A stretch of 64,000 nucleotides of DNA, taken from positions 62,001-126,000 of the forward strand of contig NZ_JACJJC010000003.1 of the NCBI RefSeq assembly GCF_016899755.1, written 5' to 3'. Shown one piece after another: positions 1-9,073 of this stretch. Made by a program: the position numbers and the translations under genes. Numbering within the stretch: the stretch's first letter is position 1; each line of letters opens with the position of its first letter. Under the pieces are notes generated by a model, which searched no databases, was not told the origin of the DNA, and saw only the letters and a program-made list of their open reading frames with translations. This DNA is from Sutterella massiliensis (GTDB taxonomy: Bacteria > Pseudomonadota > Gammaproteobacteria > Burkholderiales > Burkholderiaceae_F).

Positions 1-307
1 TGGGATTGCCCGCACCCGCAGCCATCAGAAGGCTCGCGGTATTCATCACGGCCGAAAAGTCGAGATCGCCCGAAGCCATCGCCTGCCCCTGAACGGCACC
101 CGAATTGATCACGCGCCACTTGATTTCGACGCCTTCCTGCTTGAAGGCCTCTTCGAGCATGCCGCGCTCCTTCATCACGATGTTCTGCAGATTGAAGGGT
201 GCTTTGACATACGTGATCGAAATGGCCTTGGGCATGTCGGCCGCCTGCGCGAAAGCCGCAGCCGCGCAGCAGAAAGCCGCCAGCGCGGCCTTGATTTTCA
301 TATTCAT
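1..307 (-). CDS. ABC transporter substrate-binding protein, NitT/TauT (SsuA/NMT1-like) type, partial
   Basis: Only the N-terminal ~102 residues are present; the gene runs off the left edge of the window. The start ATG at 307 follows a GAGGGA ribosome-binding site. Residues 1-22 form a signal peptide (Lys-containing n-region, Ala/Cys-rich core, cleavage near AQAAD), so the protein is periplasmic. The mature start (ISITYVKAPFNLQNIVMKE) followed by an FSAVMNTASLLMAAGAGNP-like segment fits the first lobe of aliphatic sulfonate / nitrate / taurine binding proteins. It lies 261 bases downstream, same strand, of the fused permease-ATPase gene, so it probably supplies the binding component of that importer. 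The substrate cannot be told from this fragment. Confidence 0.75.
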   Translation of the reverse strand, partial: MNMKIKAALAAFCCAAAAFAQAADMPKAISITYVKAPFNLQNIVMKERGMLEEAFKQEGVEIKWRVINSGAVQGQAMASGDLDFSAVMNTASLLMAAGAGNP

Positions 308-568
308 TTTCTTTTCCCTCTTGTGCGACGGGTCCGCCCGAGAGCGTTCGGCTGCGCGGACGCCGGCGGCGCCAGCGGTGCCACTAGAAAAAAACGCAGG
401 AAAGACCTCGGCAAGCGCTCGTGAAAGCGGACCATCGGCTCATTTTACGGTCGCGATTTCTCCCGATCGAGCGCCGAGAGCAGGAGTCGCGCGGTCTACG
501 TCTTTTGAAGTGCTCTTGCCGCTCACTGCGGTGGTAGGCAACCGGCCTATCGACCTGAGAGACGCCGC

Positions 569-2215
569 TCAGCGGGAGAGGAGCTCGGCGAGGATACGCT
601 CTTCAAGCGCGGCGACCTTCGGATCCGTCAGGCGGCGCGGCTGCGGCATCTCGAGATCAAACGATGCGGCGATTGTGCCCTCGGCCATCACCGCGATGCG
701 GTCGGCCATGGCGACAGCTTCGCGCACGTCGTGCGTGATCATGAGTACCGTCATGCGGGTCGAAGCAAAGATGCGGATGCTTTCGCGCTGCAATTCGGAA
801 CGCGTGATGGCGTCGAGCGCGCCGAAGGGCTCGTCCATGAGGAGCAGCTTGGGCGAACGAGCCAAAGCACGCGCAAAGCCCACGCGCTGCTGCTGCCCGC
901 CCGACAAATTCTGCGGATAATCCTCCGCGCGAGCAAGAAGCCCCACAAGTGCGAGCACTTCGTCAACACGTGCGTCGGCTTGCGAGACGGGCTCGCCCAG
1001 GAGCGCCAAGCGCACGTTTTCGCGTACGGTCTTCCAGGGCAGCAGCGTCGGCGCTTGGAAGACCATGCCGAGGAGCGGTCGCTTCCCGCTCGAGAAGGTC
1101 ACGCGTCCGCCCGAAGCGGGAAGAAGTCCCGCAATGACCTTCAAAAGCGTCGTCTTGCCGCACCCCGAGCGCCCCAAGAGCGCCGTGATCGTGCCCGGGC
1201 GCAGCGCGAGCGAAAGACCGTCGATCGTCGGCCGCTCGACAATGCCCTGCGCATCGGGGTAGCCCGCGCGCAGGCGGGCAATATCGATGCCGGGCAGCTG
1301 CGCATCATCGGCCGTCGCGCGTCGAAGATCCGCCGCAGACGTTGACGCTGCCTTCGAAGTAACCGGCTTGCCCGCTTTCCTGCTTCGCCCCGGCAGGAAC
1401 CGCTCGAGTACACGGCGAAAGAGTGCGTCGCAGGCGACCCCAAGCACAGCAATCGAAAGGATCCCGACCATCACGATATCGGTCTTCGCCAGCATCGAAG
1501 CGTCTTCAATGAGGTAGCCCAAGCCCGAAGCGGCCGCGATGAGTTCGGCGCCGACGAGCGCGCGCCACGCGTAGCCGAAGCCGAGCCGCAGCCCCGTCAA
1601 AATGCCGGGTGCGGCCCCGGGAAGCAGTACATGCCGAATCCGCTCGGCGCTCGAGAGACCGAGAATCCGCGCGAGCGACGCATACGAGCGGTCGGTCGAA
1701 CGAAGTGCATCAAAGCTCGAGAGGTAAATCGGGAAAAAGCTCGCGAGGATCACAATGGCGAGCTTGGGCGCTTCGTCGATGCCGAGCCACAGAATGAGAA
1801 GCGGCACGAGCGACAACGGCGGCACGACGCGCAGCGCCTCAAAAACGAGCGACGCGGCCCGCTCGGCGCGCGGCAGCGCATGAAACAGAAAAGCGCAAGC
1901 CAGCGCAAGCGTGGACGAAATCAAAAATCCCGCGAAGACGCGCGCCAAGGACGTCGCCGCATGCTCGAAGAGTTCGCCCGAAGCGAGAAGCTGCCAGGCA
2001 CGCGAAAAGACCGCCTGCGGACTCGGGAGCAGAATCGGGGGAAAAAGGCCGAGTTCGCTCACAATCCACCAGAGCGCGAGCAACGCCGCCGGCGCGAACC
2101 ACGGCAGCGCCCAAGCGAACGCACCCTCGCGCCTGCCGCTCGCAGACGGTTCGAGCGGCTCGGCGTTCGGTGCCGGCGCGGCGCGCTTTGAAGACTTCGG
2201 TGAGCTCGGGGACAT
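569..2215 (-). CDS. Fused ABC importer: permease domain joined to ATP-binding domain (SsuC-SsuB / TauC-TauB type)
   Basis: One ~548-residue chain carries both the membrane and ATPase parts of a NitT/TauT-family importer. Residues ~35-280 hold about six membrane segments, with an EAA-type loop (ILGLSSAERIRHVLLPGAAP) near 187-206 that docks on the ATPase. After an Ala/Ser/Lys linker (~280-310) comes a complete ATPase: Walker A GRSGCGKTT near 350, Q-loop MVFQAPTLLPW, signature LSGGQQQR, Walker B LLLMDEPFGALD, and switch His in ITHDV. These two parts are normally separate genes (ssuC and ssuB). The ATG at 2215 is chosen; an in-frame TTG at 2224 has no better ribosome-binding site. The binding-protein gene follows downstream. 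Confidence 0.88.
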   Translation of the reverse strand: MSPSSPKSSKRAAPAPNAEPLEPSASGRREGAFAWALPWFAPAALLALWWIVSELGLFPPILLPSPQAVFSRAWQLLASGELFEHAATSLARVFAGFLISSTLALACAFLFHALPRAERAASLVFEALRVVPPLSLVPLLILWLGIDEAPKLAIVILASFFPIYLSSFDALRSTDRSYASLARILGLSSAERIRHVLLPGAAPGILTGLRLGFGYAWRALVGAELIAAASGLGYLIEDASMLAKTDIVMVGILSIAVLGVACDALFRRVLERFLPGRSRKAGKPVTSKAASTSAADLRRATADDAQLPGIDIARLRAGYPDAQGIVERPTIDGLSLALRPGTITALLGRSGCGKTTLLKVIAGLLPASGGRVTFSSGKRPLLGMVFQAPTLLPWKTVRENVRLALLGEPVSQADARVDEVLALVGLLARAEDYPQNLSGGQQQRVGFARALARSPKLLLMDEPFGALDAITRSELQRESIRIFASTRMTVLMITHDVREAVAMADRIAVMAEGTIAASFDLEMPQPRRLTDPKVAALEERILAELLSR

Positions 2216-2307
2216 GGCAGGCAAGTCGCGTGAAGAAAAAAGAACGGTCTTCGTGCCGAACGCGCTCTACTTCAAGCACAGCGCGGCGCGAAAACCGTTC
2301 GGCGTCA

Positions 2308-2329
2308 GCCTGCGGCCGCAGCCGCAGGC
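2308..2329 (-). terminator. GC-rich hairpin after the NhaD-type antiporter gene
   Basis: Perfect 9-bp stem (GCCTGCGGC / GCCGCAGGC) with a CGCA loop, 33 bases past the antiporter stop on the minus strand. The T-run is weak and displaced (a TTTT about 15 bases on), so it is a candidate terminator only. Confidence 0.4.
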
Positions 2330-2361
2330 TTCTCGTTGAGGCTGATCTCTGCCCGACCGCT

Positions 2362-3780
2362 TTAGGTCAAGAAGATCATGTCCATCAGGAAGAACGTCGG
2401 GAAGAGGATGCCGACCGACCAGAGCATATAGCCGAAGAAGGTCGGCATCTTGATGCCGCGTTCGTGGCAGATCGACACCGTCATGAAGTTGGGCGCATTG
2501 CCGATATAGGTAACGGCGCCCATGAAGACGGCCCCCATCGAGATCGCCATGAGGGTCTGCGCGTCTTCGGTCATGAGGAGGGTCGGATCGCCGCCGGCCA
2601 AATTGAAGAACGCGAGATAGGTCGGCGCATTGTCGAGGAACGCCGAGAGCGAGCCCGTAAGCCAGAAGAAGAACGTGTTGTTGAACGTCCCGTCGGCATT
2701 CGTCACGAGAGCGACGAGCGGCGCGAAGTGACCGTCGAGGCCGGCGCGCAGCATTTCGAGCACCGGCACGATGCAAACGAAAATGCCGAAGAAGAGCTTG
2801 CCGACTTCAAGAATCGGATCCCACGTGAAGTGGTTGGCTTCGCGCGTGGCCTTCGCCGTAAAGGAAAGCGAGAGAATCGCCGTTACGATGAAGATCGCGT
2901 CGCGCGCGAGCGACTCGAGCGTGAAGTGCACGCCGAGGGCGGTGATTTCGGTGCCCGACTTCCAGAAGCCCGACATCAGCACAGCGCCGATGATGAAGGC
3001 GAGGAAGAGGATGTTGATGCCGCCGTCGATACCGAACTTTTCCTTCGTCTTGGGCGGCTCAAAGCCGTCGCGAACGTCGCGCTTGTAGCAGACGGAGTCG
3101 ATCGCGAAAAAGACCGCGAGCAGAATCGCCACCGTAACGAGCCACGGCAGCAGAAGATGCTCGGTCGTCCAGAAGAAGCCCACGCCCTTCAGGAACCCAA
3201 GGAAAAGAGGCGGGTCGCCCAAAGGCGTAAGCGCGCCGCCCACGTTGGCCACAAGGAAGATGAAGAAGATGAAGGTCTGCATCTTTCGCTTGCGGTTTTC
3301 GTTGGCGTGAATAAGCGGACGAATGAGAAGCATCGCCGCGCCCGTCGTGCCCATAAAATTCGCAAGCACCGCACCAACGGCAAGGAACGCCGTGTTGACG
3401 ATCGGGTGCCCGACGAAGGTGCCGCGCACGTGAATGCCGCCCGCAACAATGAAGAGCGCCCCGACGAAGATGATGAAGGGCACGTAGTCGGCAAGCAGCA
3501 CGTGAATGATGGCATCAAGGCCGACATCAAAGCCGATCAGCGCGCAAAGCGGCACGCCGCAGCAGAGCGCCCAGAAAACGGACACCTTGCCAAAATGGTT
3601 GTGCCAGAAGTGCGGCACAAAAAGCGGGCAGAGCGCAATCGAAAGCAGAATCCCGGCAAACGGAATAGCCCAGCCGAGCGAAAGACTCGCGCCGTCGAGG
3701 CCCGCCGCATTGGCAGCTGCAGGAAAGAGCGCGCCGAGCACAGCAAGGGGCGCCAGGCGCTGGATGACGGAAAAAGACAC
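2362..3780 (-). CDS. nhaD: NhaD-type sodium:proton antiporter
   Basis: Integral membrane protein of 472 residues that should exchange Na+ for H+ across the inner membrane (ion transporter superfamily). About 11-12 hydrophobic segments are visible. Family-type motifs are FLVANVGGALTPLGDPPLFLG near the middle and FLDNAPTYLAFFN in the C-terminal half; the Asp-Asn pair in the latter is typical of ion-binding helices in this superfamily. A Na+-pumping relative or a citrate/arsenite-type carrier cannot be excluded. The start is the GTG at 3780: an AGGAG lies 8 bases upstream, and residues that would be added by a longer frame are Arg-rich and non-homologous in character. The first residues resemble a cleavable signal or first helix ending AANAAG. 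Confidence 0.82.
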   Translation of the reverse strand: MSFSVIQRLAPLAVLGALFPAAANAAGLDGASLSLGWAIPFAGILLSIALCPLFVPHFWHNHFGKVSVFWALCCGVPLCALIGFDVGLDAIIHVLLADYVPFIIFVGALFIVAGGIHVRGTFVGHPIVNTAFLAVGAVLANFMGTTGAAMLLIRPLIHANENRKRKMQTFIFFIFLVANVGGALTPLGDPPLFLGFLKGVGFFWTTEHLLLPWLVTVAILLAVFFAIDSVCYKRDVRDGFEPPKTKEKFGIDGGINILFLAFIIGAVLMSGFWKSGTEITALGVHFTLESLARDAIFIVTAILSLSFTAKATREANHFTWDPILEVGKLFFGIFVCIVPVLEMLRAGLDGHFAPLVALVTNADGTFNNTFFFWLTGSLSAFLDNAPTYLAFFNLAGGDPTLLMTEDAQTLMAISMGAVFMGAVTYIGNAPNFMTVSICHERGIKMPTFFGYMLWSVGILFPTFFLMDMIFLT

Positions 3781-4338
3781 TGTCGGTCTCCTAGTTTTTA
3801 TGTGCGACCGCCCCTCGCCGAGCACGCGAGAAACGCGCTGGCGACCGGGCGGGCGCTTTTTGCTTGAGGGTGTGCGTCGGAAAGGGGATGCGGCTCCGAA
3901 GGAGCTGCGTTCTTCCGAAGTCGCCGCCACCGAGTCGAAACCCCGATCGCTGCCGACCTCGCGGCCTTTCCGATGCGCGCCGGCGAGTAAAAACGATGCC
4001 AAACTTTAATTTTCCTCCGATGTCGAGCGAAAAGATATGCGTAAATCGCCCGAATCGTCTTCGAGACGATCAAGTTCGCCCAAACACAGGGCAAAGCGGC
4101 ATCGAAAACAGAAAATACACTGAAAAACCGCAAAGCGGGCGGGAAATCCCCAATTTTTGCGCTTATCTGCTCTAAAACGGCACGGCAGCACCGCGCGATT
4201 CCGCCTAGAGAAATCTGCACGGCCGCCCGATTCATCGATACGCCGAGGCGCCGACAAAGCGGCGCCTCGCTCAAGCGTTCGACGGATAGCGCCGCACGCG
4301 GCTGCGTATTGAGCCGCAATGCGGGCATCGAAACGGCA
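3781..4338. other. Intergenic region between pncB and the antiporter gene
   Basis: 558 bases with no convincing gene on either strand; short open frames here have no ribosome-binding site and are basic, low-complexity translations. It holds the antiporter ribosome-binding site at its right end and the hairpin at 4244-4269. Confidence 0.6.
4244..4269 (-). terminator. Perfect hairpin downstream of pncB
   Basis: Ten-base perfect stem CGAGGCGCCG / CGGCGCCTCG with a six-base loop, 70 bases past the pncB stop. There is no T-run, so it may be a Rho-type or 3'-end-stabilising structure and not an intrinsic terminator. Confidence 0.4.
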
Positions 4339-5517
4339 TCAGGATTCGCGAATGCCGAACACCTGACGCAGGTAATGGAGATAGCCTTCGTCCTCGCACA
4401 TGCCCTTTTCGGGCGTGTCGGAAATCTTCGCCACAGGTTGCCCGCCGCACTTGACCATCTTGATCACGACGTTCAGGGGGCGCGGACCGCGGTCGTTCAT
4501 GAGATTCGTTCCAATGCCGAACCCCAGACCCACGCGGCCGCGGAAGCGCCGGTAGAGCTCGATCACACGCGGAATCGTAAGCGCGTCCGAGAAGATGAGC
4601 GACTTACTGTGCGGATCGCACTTGTTGAGCCGCCAGTGCTCGATCATGCGCTCGCCCCAAAGGAAGGGATCGCCCGAGTCGTGGCGCGCCCCGTCAAAGA
4701 GCTTGCAGAAGTACATGTCGAAGTCCTTCAGGAAGGGCTCCATCCCGTAAACATCCGAAAGCGCAATGCCGAGGTCGCCGCGGTACTCTTTGGCCCACTG
4801 CTCGAAGCCGAACACTTGGCTGTCGCGAAGGCGCGGCCCCAAGGCCTGGCAGGCCTGCAGGTATTCGTGCGCCATGGTCCCCAAGGGGATGAGACCGAAC
4901 TCCTTCGCAAATAGTACGTTCGAGGTGCCCGAGAGCATCGGCCCCAAGCGGTCCTTGAGGATCGAAATCACCTTTCGCTGCCACTCTCGCGAGAAGCGCC
5001 GGCGCGTGCCGTAGTCGGAGATGCGAAGCTCGTCGTTATCGGGTTCGCTCAAGAGCAGCCCGATCTTTTCGTCAAGCCGGCGCAGCCCTTCGTCCTCTGA
5101 GAGATCGGGGTAATTTCTGCGGAAATACACCTCGTTGATGATGGCGAGCACGGGAATCTCAAAGAGAATCGTGTGCAGCCACGGCCCCTTGATATGCACG
5201 TCGATGCCGCAGGGATAGTCATCCGAGAGACGCACCTCGACATACTTGCGCTTGAGGTGAAAGAGGCTCAGAAACTCAACGTAGTCGGACTTGATGAAGC
5301 GCAGCTTCCCCAAGTAGTCAAGCTCTTCCTCGGTGAAGTAGAGCTCGCAGAGCGCATCGAGCGCCTCATTGATTTCGCCGATGCACGGACGCAGATCCAC
5401 GTCGGGCGTGCGGCACTTGAAGCGATACTCGACCTCTGCAGCCGGGAACTGATGCAGCACGCACTGCTGCATCGTGAACTTGTAGAGGTCCGTGTCGAGA
5501 AGCGATTGAATGATCAT
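4339..5517 (-). CDS. pncB: Nicotinate phosphoribosyltransferase
   Basis: Joins nicotinate to PRPP with ATP hydrolysis to give nicotinate mononucleotide, the entry step of NAD salvage; cytosolic. The 392-residue length matches bacterial PncB. It begins [17 protein letters not shown], the canonical PncB N-terminus. Also visible are the [26 protein letters not shown] segment (the His is the phospho-acceptor in this family) and the phosphate-binding ARHDSGDP. The ATG at 5517 has only a purine-rich AGAAGAA before it. It follows the nagZ terminator, so it is probably transcribed from its own promoter in the 134-base gap. Confidence 0.96.
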   Translation of the reverse strand: MIIQSLLDTDLYKFTMQQCVLHQFPAAEVEYRFKCRTPDVDLRPCIGEINEALDALCELYFTEEELDYLGKLRFIKSDYVEFLSLFHLKRKYVEVRLSDDYPCGIDVHIKGPWLHTILFEIPVLAIINEVYFRRNYPDLSEDEGLRRLDEKIGLLLSEPDNDELRISDYGTRRRFSREWQRKVISILKDRLGPMLSGTSNVLFAKEFGLIPLGTMAHEYLQACQALGPRLRDSQVFGFEQWAKEYRGDLGIALSDVYGMEPFLKDFDMYFCKLFDGARHDSGDPFLWGERMIEHWRLNKCDPHSKSLIFSDALTIPRVIELYRRFRGRVGLGFGIGTNLMNDRGPRPLNVVIKMVKCGGQPVAKISDTPEKGMCEDEGYLHYLRQVFGIRES

Positions 5518-5547
5518 GTTTCTTCTAATATCGATCGACGCGCCTGA

Positions 5548-5594
5548 AAATAAAGCGCGCCCGCATCTCGAAGTCTATCGATTCTGCGGGCGCG
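5548..5594 (-). terminator. Intrinsic terminator of nagZ
   Basis: Perfect 10-bp stem (CGCGCCCGCA / TGCGGGCGCG), 17-base loop, then a T-rich tail CTTTATTTTC on the minus strand. It lies 57 bases past the nagZ stop and closes the lepA-to-nagZ transcription unit. Confidence 0.8.
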
Positions 5595-5651
5595 TGGTTT
5601 GCGCCTCAACGCTTGCGGCCGATTTTTGCGCTTGAGCGCTTAACCGCTCGA

Positions 5652-6704
5652 CTAATCGAGCGCCTCAAACGCCGACTCAAAACCCGCTTCGCAAAGCGTG
5701 CGGCGAGCCGCGCGATAGGCTTCGCTTCGACGCAGCGCCTCAAGGGACGGTGCTGCGTCGCCCACGGGGATGAGCCGCGCGAGCCGCGCGTTGAATTCGC
5801 TCGAGCGCACCCAGGCGAGGCCGCCGAGCACCTCGTCGAGTTCATCGGGGTGGTTGCAGTATAGAAGTGCGTCGCAGCCCGCCGCGAGCGCACGTTCGGC
5901 GCGCTCGACGGGCGCAAGCCTGCCCGCGCCCTTCATCGACAGATCGTCCGAGAAGACGAGGCCCGAGAAGCCGAAGCGCTCGCGCAGCACCCCCTTGAGA
6001 AGCCGCGGCTCGTAGGTTGCTACGTTTTCGTCGAAAGCCGCATAGGCGACATGCGCCGTCATGACGCTGTCGAGTTCGAGCGAAAGCGCGCGATAGACCT
6101 CGGCATCGGCTTCGAGTGCCTCGAGCTCTCGCTCGTCCTCAGGGAGCGCCACGTGGCTGTCGACAACGGGCCACCCGTGACCGGGGAAGTGCTTGCCGCA
6201 GCAGGCCATGCCGGCCAAGCGCAACCCGCCGATCAAGGCGCGCGCGTTGGCGGCGACCGCCTCCGGTGTTGTACCGAGCGAGCGGCTGCCGATCACGCTG
6301 CTGCGGCCGTAGTCGACGTCGAGCACCGGCGCATAGGTAAAGTCAACACCGACGGCACGCAGTTCCGACGCGAGTACGTAGCCCGCAGCGGCCATGAGGC
6401 GCGGCGCGTCGGCGTGAAGCGCAAGCGCGCGCATTTCGGGCACCTGCGCGAAGCCCTCGCGAAAGCGCTGCACGCGCCCGCCCTCGTGGTCGACCGTAAT
6501 GACGATACCGGGCCGAATGCGGTGTATCTCGTCGGTGAGCGCGGCGAGCGCTTCGATCGATTCGAAATTGCGCGTGAAGAGAATGACGGCACCTGCGAGC
6601 GGATGCACGATGCGTGCACGGTCCTTCTCGCAGAGCGTCGTGCCTTCGATATCGACGACGACCGGCCCGAGCGTGGCAGCCGTCTGCAATCGAGTTGTCG
6701 GCAT
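5652..6704 (-). CDS. nagZ: Beta-N-acetylhexosaminidase (peptidoglycan recycling)
   Basis: Glycoside hydrolase family 3 enzyme that removes GlcNAc from 1,6-anhydro-muropeptides in the cytosol. The 350-residue length fits single-domain NagZ. The family motif KHFPGHG lies at 171-177 and contains the catalytic dyad His; FSDDLSM at about 251-257 supplies the nucleophile Asp. TVDHEGGRVQRFR near 70-82 is also typical. There is no signal peptide, which agrees with a cytosolic NagZ. The gene starts 54 bases after recO. In related Burkholderiales pdxJ and acpS usually sit between recO and nagZ; they are not here. Confidence 0.96.
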   Translation of the reverse strand: MPTTRLQTAATLGPVVVDIEGTTLCEKDRARIVHPLAGAVILFTRNFESIEALAALTDEIHRIRPGIVITVDHEGGRVQRFREGFAQVPEMRALALHADAPRLMAAAGYVLASELRAVGVDFTYAPVLDVDYGRSSVIGSRSLGTTPEAVAANARALIGGLRLAGMACCGKHFPGHGWPVVDSHVALPEDERELEALEADAEVYRALSLELDSVMTAHVAYAAFDENVATYEPRLLKGVLRERFGFSGLVFSDDLSMKGAGRLAPVERAERALAAGCDALLYCNHPDELDEVLGGLAWVRSSEFNARLARLIPVGDAAPSLEALRRSEAYRAARRTLCEAGFESAFEALD

Positions 6705-6758
6705 GAGTGAGTCCCCAAAAAGAAATCGGCCTGCGCCGCTTCTTAAGAGGACGCAGGA

Positions 6759-7946
6759 TCAGAGGCGGTTAAGCTCGCCGAGCACGCGACGCGTGCGCAG
6801 CGTCTTTTCGCCCAAGTGGTACTGAATGACTTCACGGAGAATATCACGCGCGGCGCGAAGCTCGGCGGGGGTCTCGAGCCGGCCGGCGAGAAGTGCTTCG
6901 ACGGCTTCTGCGGGATAGATGCGCGGCGCGGGTGCGCGTCCTCCGTCTGCCGCGGTCGGCATTTCGTTCACCCGCAGCGGGAAGAGGAGGCCATCTCGAA
7001 CAAAGTAAGCGCTTACCTCCTTTTTATCAACCGCTTCATCCGTACCGAACGACGTCGCAGCCAAAGGCCAGCCCGAAAGTTCAAGGAGCGCAGCTTCAAA
7101 TGCGCGAAGCGCGCGCTGCCGCAGGGCAGCGCGATCGTCCGCGAGCGCGCAGAGCACCTCGACATACGCCGAAAAGAGCTGCGGCGCCGGATCTTCGCGC
7201 TCGGTCATGCGAAGAACGAGTTCGTTGACGTAAAACCCCGACATCAGGGCTTCGCCTTCGAGCGGCAGGAGACTGCCCTGCCACTCGGCTCGAACGAGAA
7301 TCTTCGCTTCGTTTTTACCCGTCCACGTGAAGCGAAGCGGCGAAAACGGAACGAGAAGGCCTCTGAGCTGCGAGGCCGGGCGCTTGGCGCCTTTGGCGAC
7401 GAGAAAAACGCGACCGAAACGAAGCGTGAGCACGTCTAGGAGCAAACTCGACTCGCTCCAGGGACGCACGTGAAGAATGAAGCCCGGTTCGGCTGCAACG
7501 CGCCTAGGCATGGCGCGAGGGCGCGCTTCGGGCTTTTCGTCCAAAAGCGCCTCAGCCTCTGCCAGAATGCGCGCAGCAGCATCGGTGCGCTTGATCGTGA
7601 GGTCGAAGGCCGCCGCTGCGGCAAAGCGGGGATGCGTGCGGTCGATCGAAGCGAGGCCGGGGCGACGTTGAAGCACCTCGGCGGCTGAACGAGCGCCTTT
7701 GGCACGCCTTGTCTGCGCCGGGCGATCGAGCGCTGCCGCCACCGGCCCTTCGACGGGCCGCCCCTCGGGCTTATCGAGTTTCTCGGACGCCTTTCCAAAG
7801 AGCCGCTCCAGCGCAGGGGACGCTGCTGCCGAAGGCATAGGCGCGTTAGAGCCCTCCTCGCCGCCCGCTTTGCTGGTGTCGAGAGAAGCTCGAGCTTGAT
7901 CCGCTCGGGCGACTGTGTCGCCCGAGGGTTTCTCGGAAAAAGACAC
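6759..7946 (-). CDS. recO: DNA repair protein RecO with a long N-terminal extension
   Basis: RecO binds ssDNA/SSB and loads RecA in the RecFOR pathway. The recognisable protein (OB fold beginning EPGFILHVRPWSESSLLLDVL, then AKGAKRPASQLRGLLVPFSPL and the helical C-terminus) starts near residue 150 and spans ~245 residues, the normal family length. Residues 1-145 are Ala/Arg/Glu-rich low-complexity sequence. The long form starts with a GTG at 7946, 27 bases after era; an internal ATG at 7511 (MPRRVAAE) would give a standard-length protein. Neither has a clear ribosome-binding site, so the start is uncertain. The era-recO order is conserved in proteobacteria. Confidence 0.88.
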   Translation of the reverse strand: MSFSEKPSGDTVARADQARASLDTSKAGGEEGSNAPMPSAAASPALERLFGKASEKLDKPEGRPVEGPVAAALDRPAQTRRAKGARSAAEVLQRRPGLASIDRTHPRFAAAAAFDLTIKRTDAAARILAEAEALLDEKPEARPRAMPRRVAAEPGFILHVRPWSESSLLLDVLTLRFGRVFLVAKGAKRPASQLRGLLVPFSPLRFTWTGKNEAKILVRAEWQGSLLPLEGEALMSGFYVNELVLRMTEREDPAPQLFSAYVEVLCALADDRAALRQRALRAFEAALLELSGWPLAATSFGTDEAVDKKEVSAYFVRDGLLFPLRVNEMPTAADGGRAPAPRIYPAEAVEALLAGRLETPAELRAARDILREVIQYHLGEKTLRTRRVLGELNRL

Positions 7947-7973
7947 GCTTTGACGCTCGACTTAAAGAATGAA

Positions 7974-9059
7974 TCAGTCGTAACCCAGGGTCTTCAGCGC
8001 CTTCACGTCATCGGACCAGCCGCGGCGCACGCGCACCCAGACTTCTAGGTAGACACGCTTGCCGAGCATCTCGGCGATGTCGGCGCGGGCAAGGCGCGAG
8101 ATTTCGCGCAGCTTTGCGCCGCCCTCGCCGATCACGATGGGCTTGTGGCTTTCGCGTTCGACGATGAGGGTCGCGATGATCGTCGCCTCTTCGTCCGTCT
8201 CGGCCCACTTGTCGATCGTCACCGCAATCCCGTAAGGGAGCTCGTCGCCCAAAAGTCGGAAAGCCTTTTCGCGAATCGTTTCAGCGGCGAGAAAGCGCGG
8301 CGACTTATCGGTAAAGAGGTCCGGATCGAAGTACGGAACGCTCTCGGGGAGAAGCTTCTCGATTTCGGCGAGAAGGTCGTCGAGCTGACGGTTCTTTTCG
8401 GCCGACACCGGCACGATTGCCGTAAAGGGATAGCGGCTCATCGATTCGGCCATGAGCGGCAGCAGGGCGTCGCGGTTCTTCGAGAGGTCGGTCTTGTTGA
8501 CCGCGAGAATCACATTCTTCGCGTCCCTCGGCAGGAGCGAAAGCACTTCAAGGTCGCCCGGGCGCCAGCCGAGCGCCTCAATCACGAAGACGACGGCGTC
8601 GACCTCTGCCAAGGTCGAGCGAACTGAACGGTTCATGCGGCGCGTGAGCTGCGTCTTCACCTTTGTCTGAAACCCGGGCGTGTCGACAAAGACGAACTGC
8701 GCCATGGGCTTCGTGACGACCCCGAGAACGCGGTTGCGCGTCGTCTGGGGCTTTTTGGACGTAATCGAAACCTTTTCGCCAATGATGTGGTTGATGAGGG
8801 TCGACTTGCCGACATTCGGACGCCCGACGACCGCAACGTACCCGCAGCGGAACCCTTCGGCCACGGCGGGGCGCAGCGACCCCGAAGCAGCCAGCATCGC
8901 TTCGAGCGCTGCGTCGCGCGCTGCCTGGTCTTCTTCGGTTTCTTCTGCCGCTTCGGCTTCGCCGGTTTCTTCCCCGAACGCCTGCGCTGCCTCAATGGCT
9001 TGCGCCTCGTGGGTTTCGGCCTGCGCCTGCAGCGCCTCAATCTTCTTTTCTTCAGTCAT
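7974..9059 (-). CDS. era: GTPase Era
   Basis: Small Ras-like GTPase with a KH domain that binds 16S rRNA during 30S assembly. After an acidic, Gln/Glu/Ala-rich N-terminal extension of ~65 residues come G1 GRPNVGKST, a DTPGF G3 motif, NKTDL G4 and a C-terminal KH domain with VIGEGGAKLREI. The usual Era is ~300 residues; this is 361 from the ATG at 9059, which has GAGAGGG upstream. A GTG at 9077 overlaps the rnc stop codon (GTGA) and would add six residues. The near-overlap with rnc suggests translational coupling. Confidence 0.96.
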   Translation of the reverse strand: MTEEKKIEALQAQAETHEAQAIEAAQAFGEETGEAEAAEETEEDQAARDAALEAMLAASGSLRPAVAEGFRCGYVAVVGRPNVGKSTLINHIIGEKVSITSKKPQTTRNRVLGVVTKPMAQFVFVDTPGFQTKVKTQLTRRMNRSVRSTLAEVDAVVFVIEALGWRPGDLEVLSLLPRDAKNVILAVNKTDLSKNRDALLPLMAESMSRYPFTAIVPVSAEKNRQLDDLLAEIEKLLPESVPYFDPDLFTDKSPRFLAAETIREKAFRLLGDELPYGIAVTIDKWAETDEEATIIATLIVERESHKPIVIGEGGAKLREISRLARADIAEMLGKRVYLEVWVRVRRGWSDDVKALKTLGYD

Positions 9060-9073
9060 TTCCGATCGCCCTC

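Noticed and set aside
2170..3867. Plus-strand open frame of ~565 codons with His/Glu/Arg-rich product
   Set aside because: Lies antisense to the NhaD-type membrane protein, whose start and ribosome-binding site are clear.
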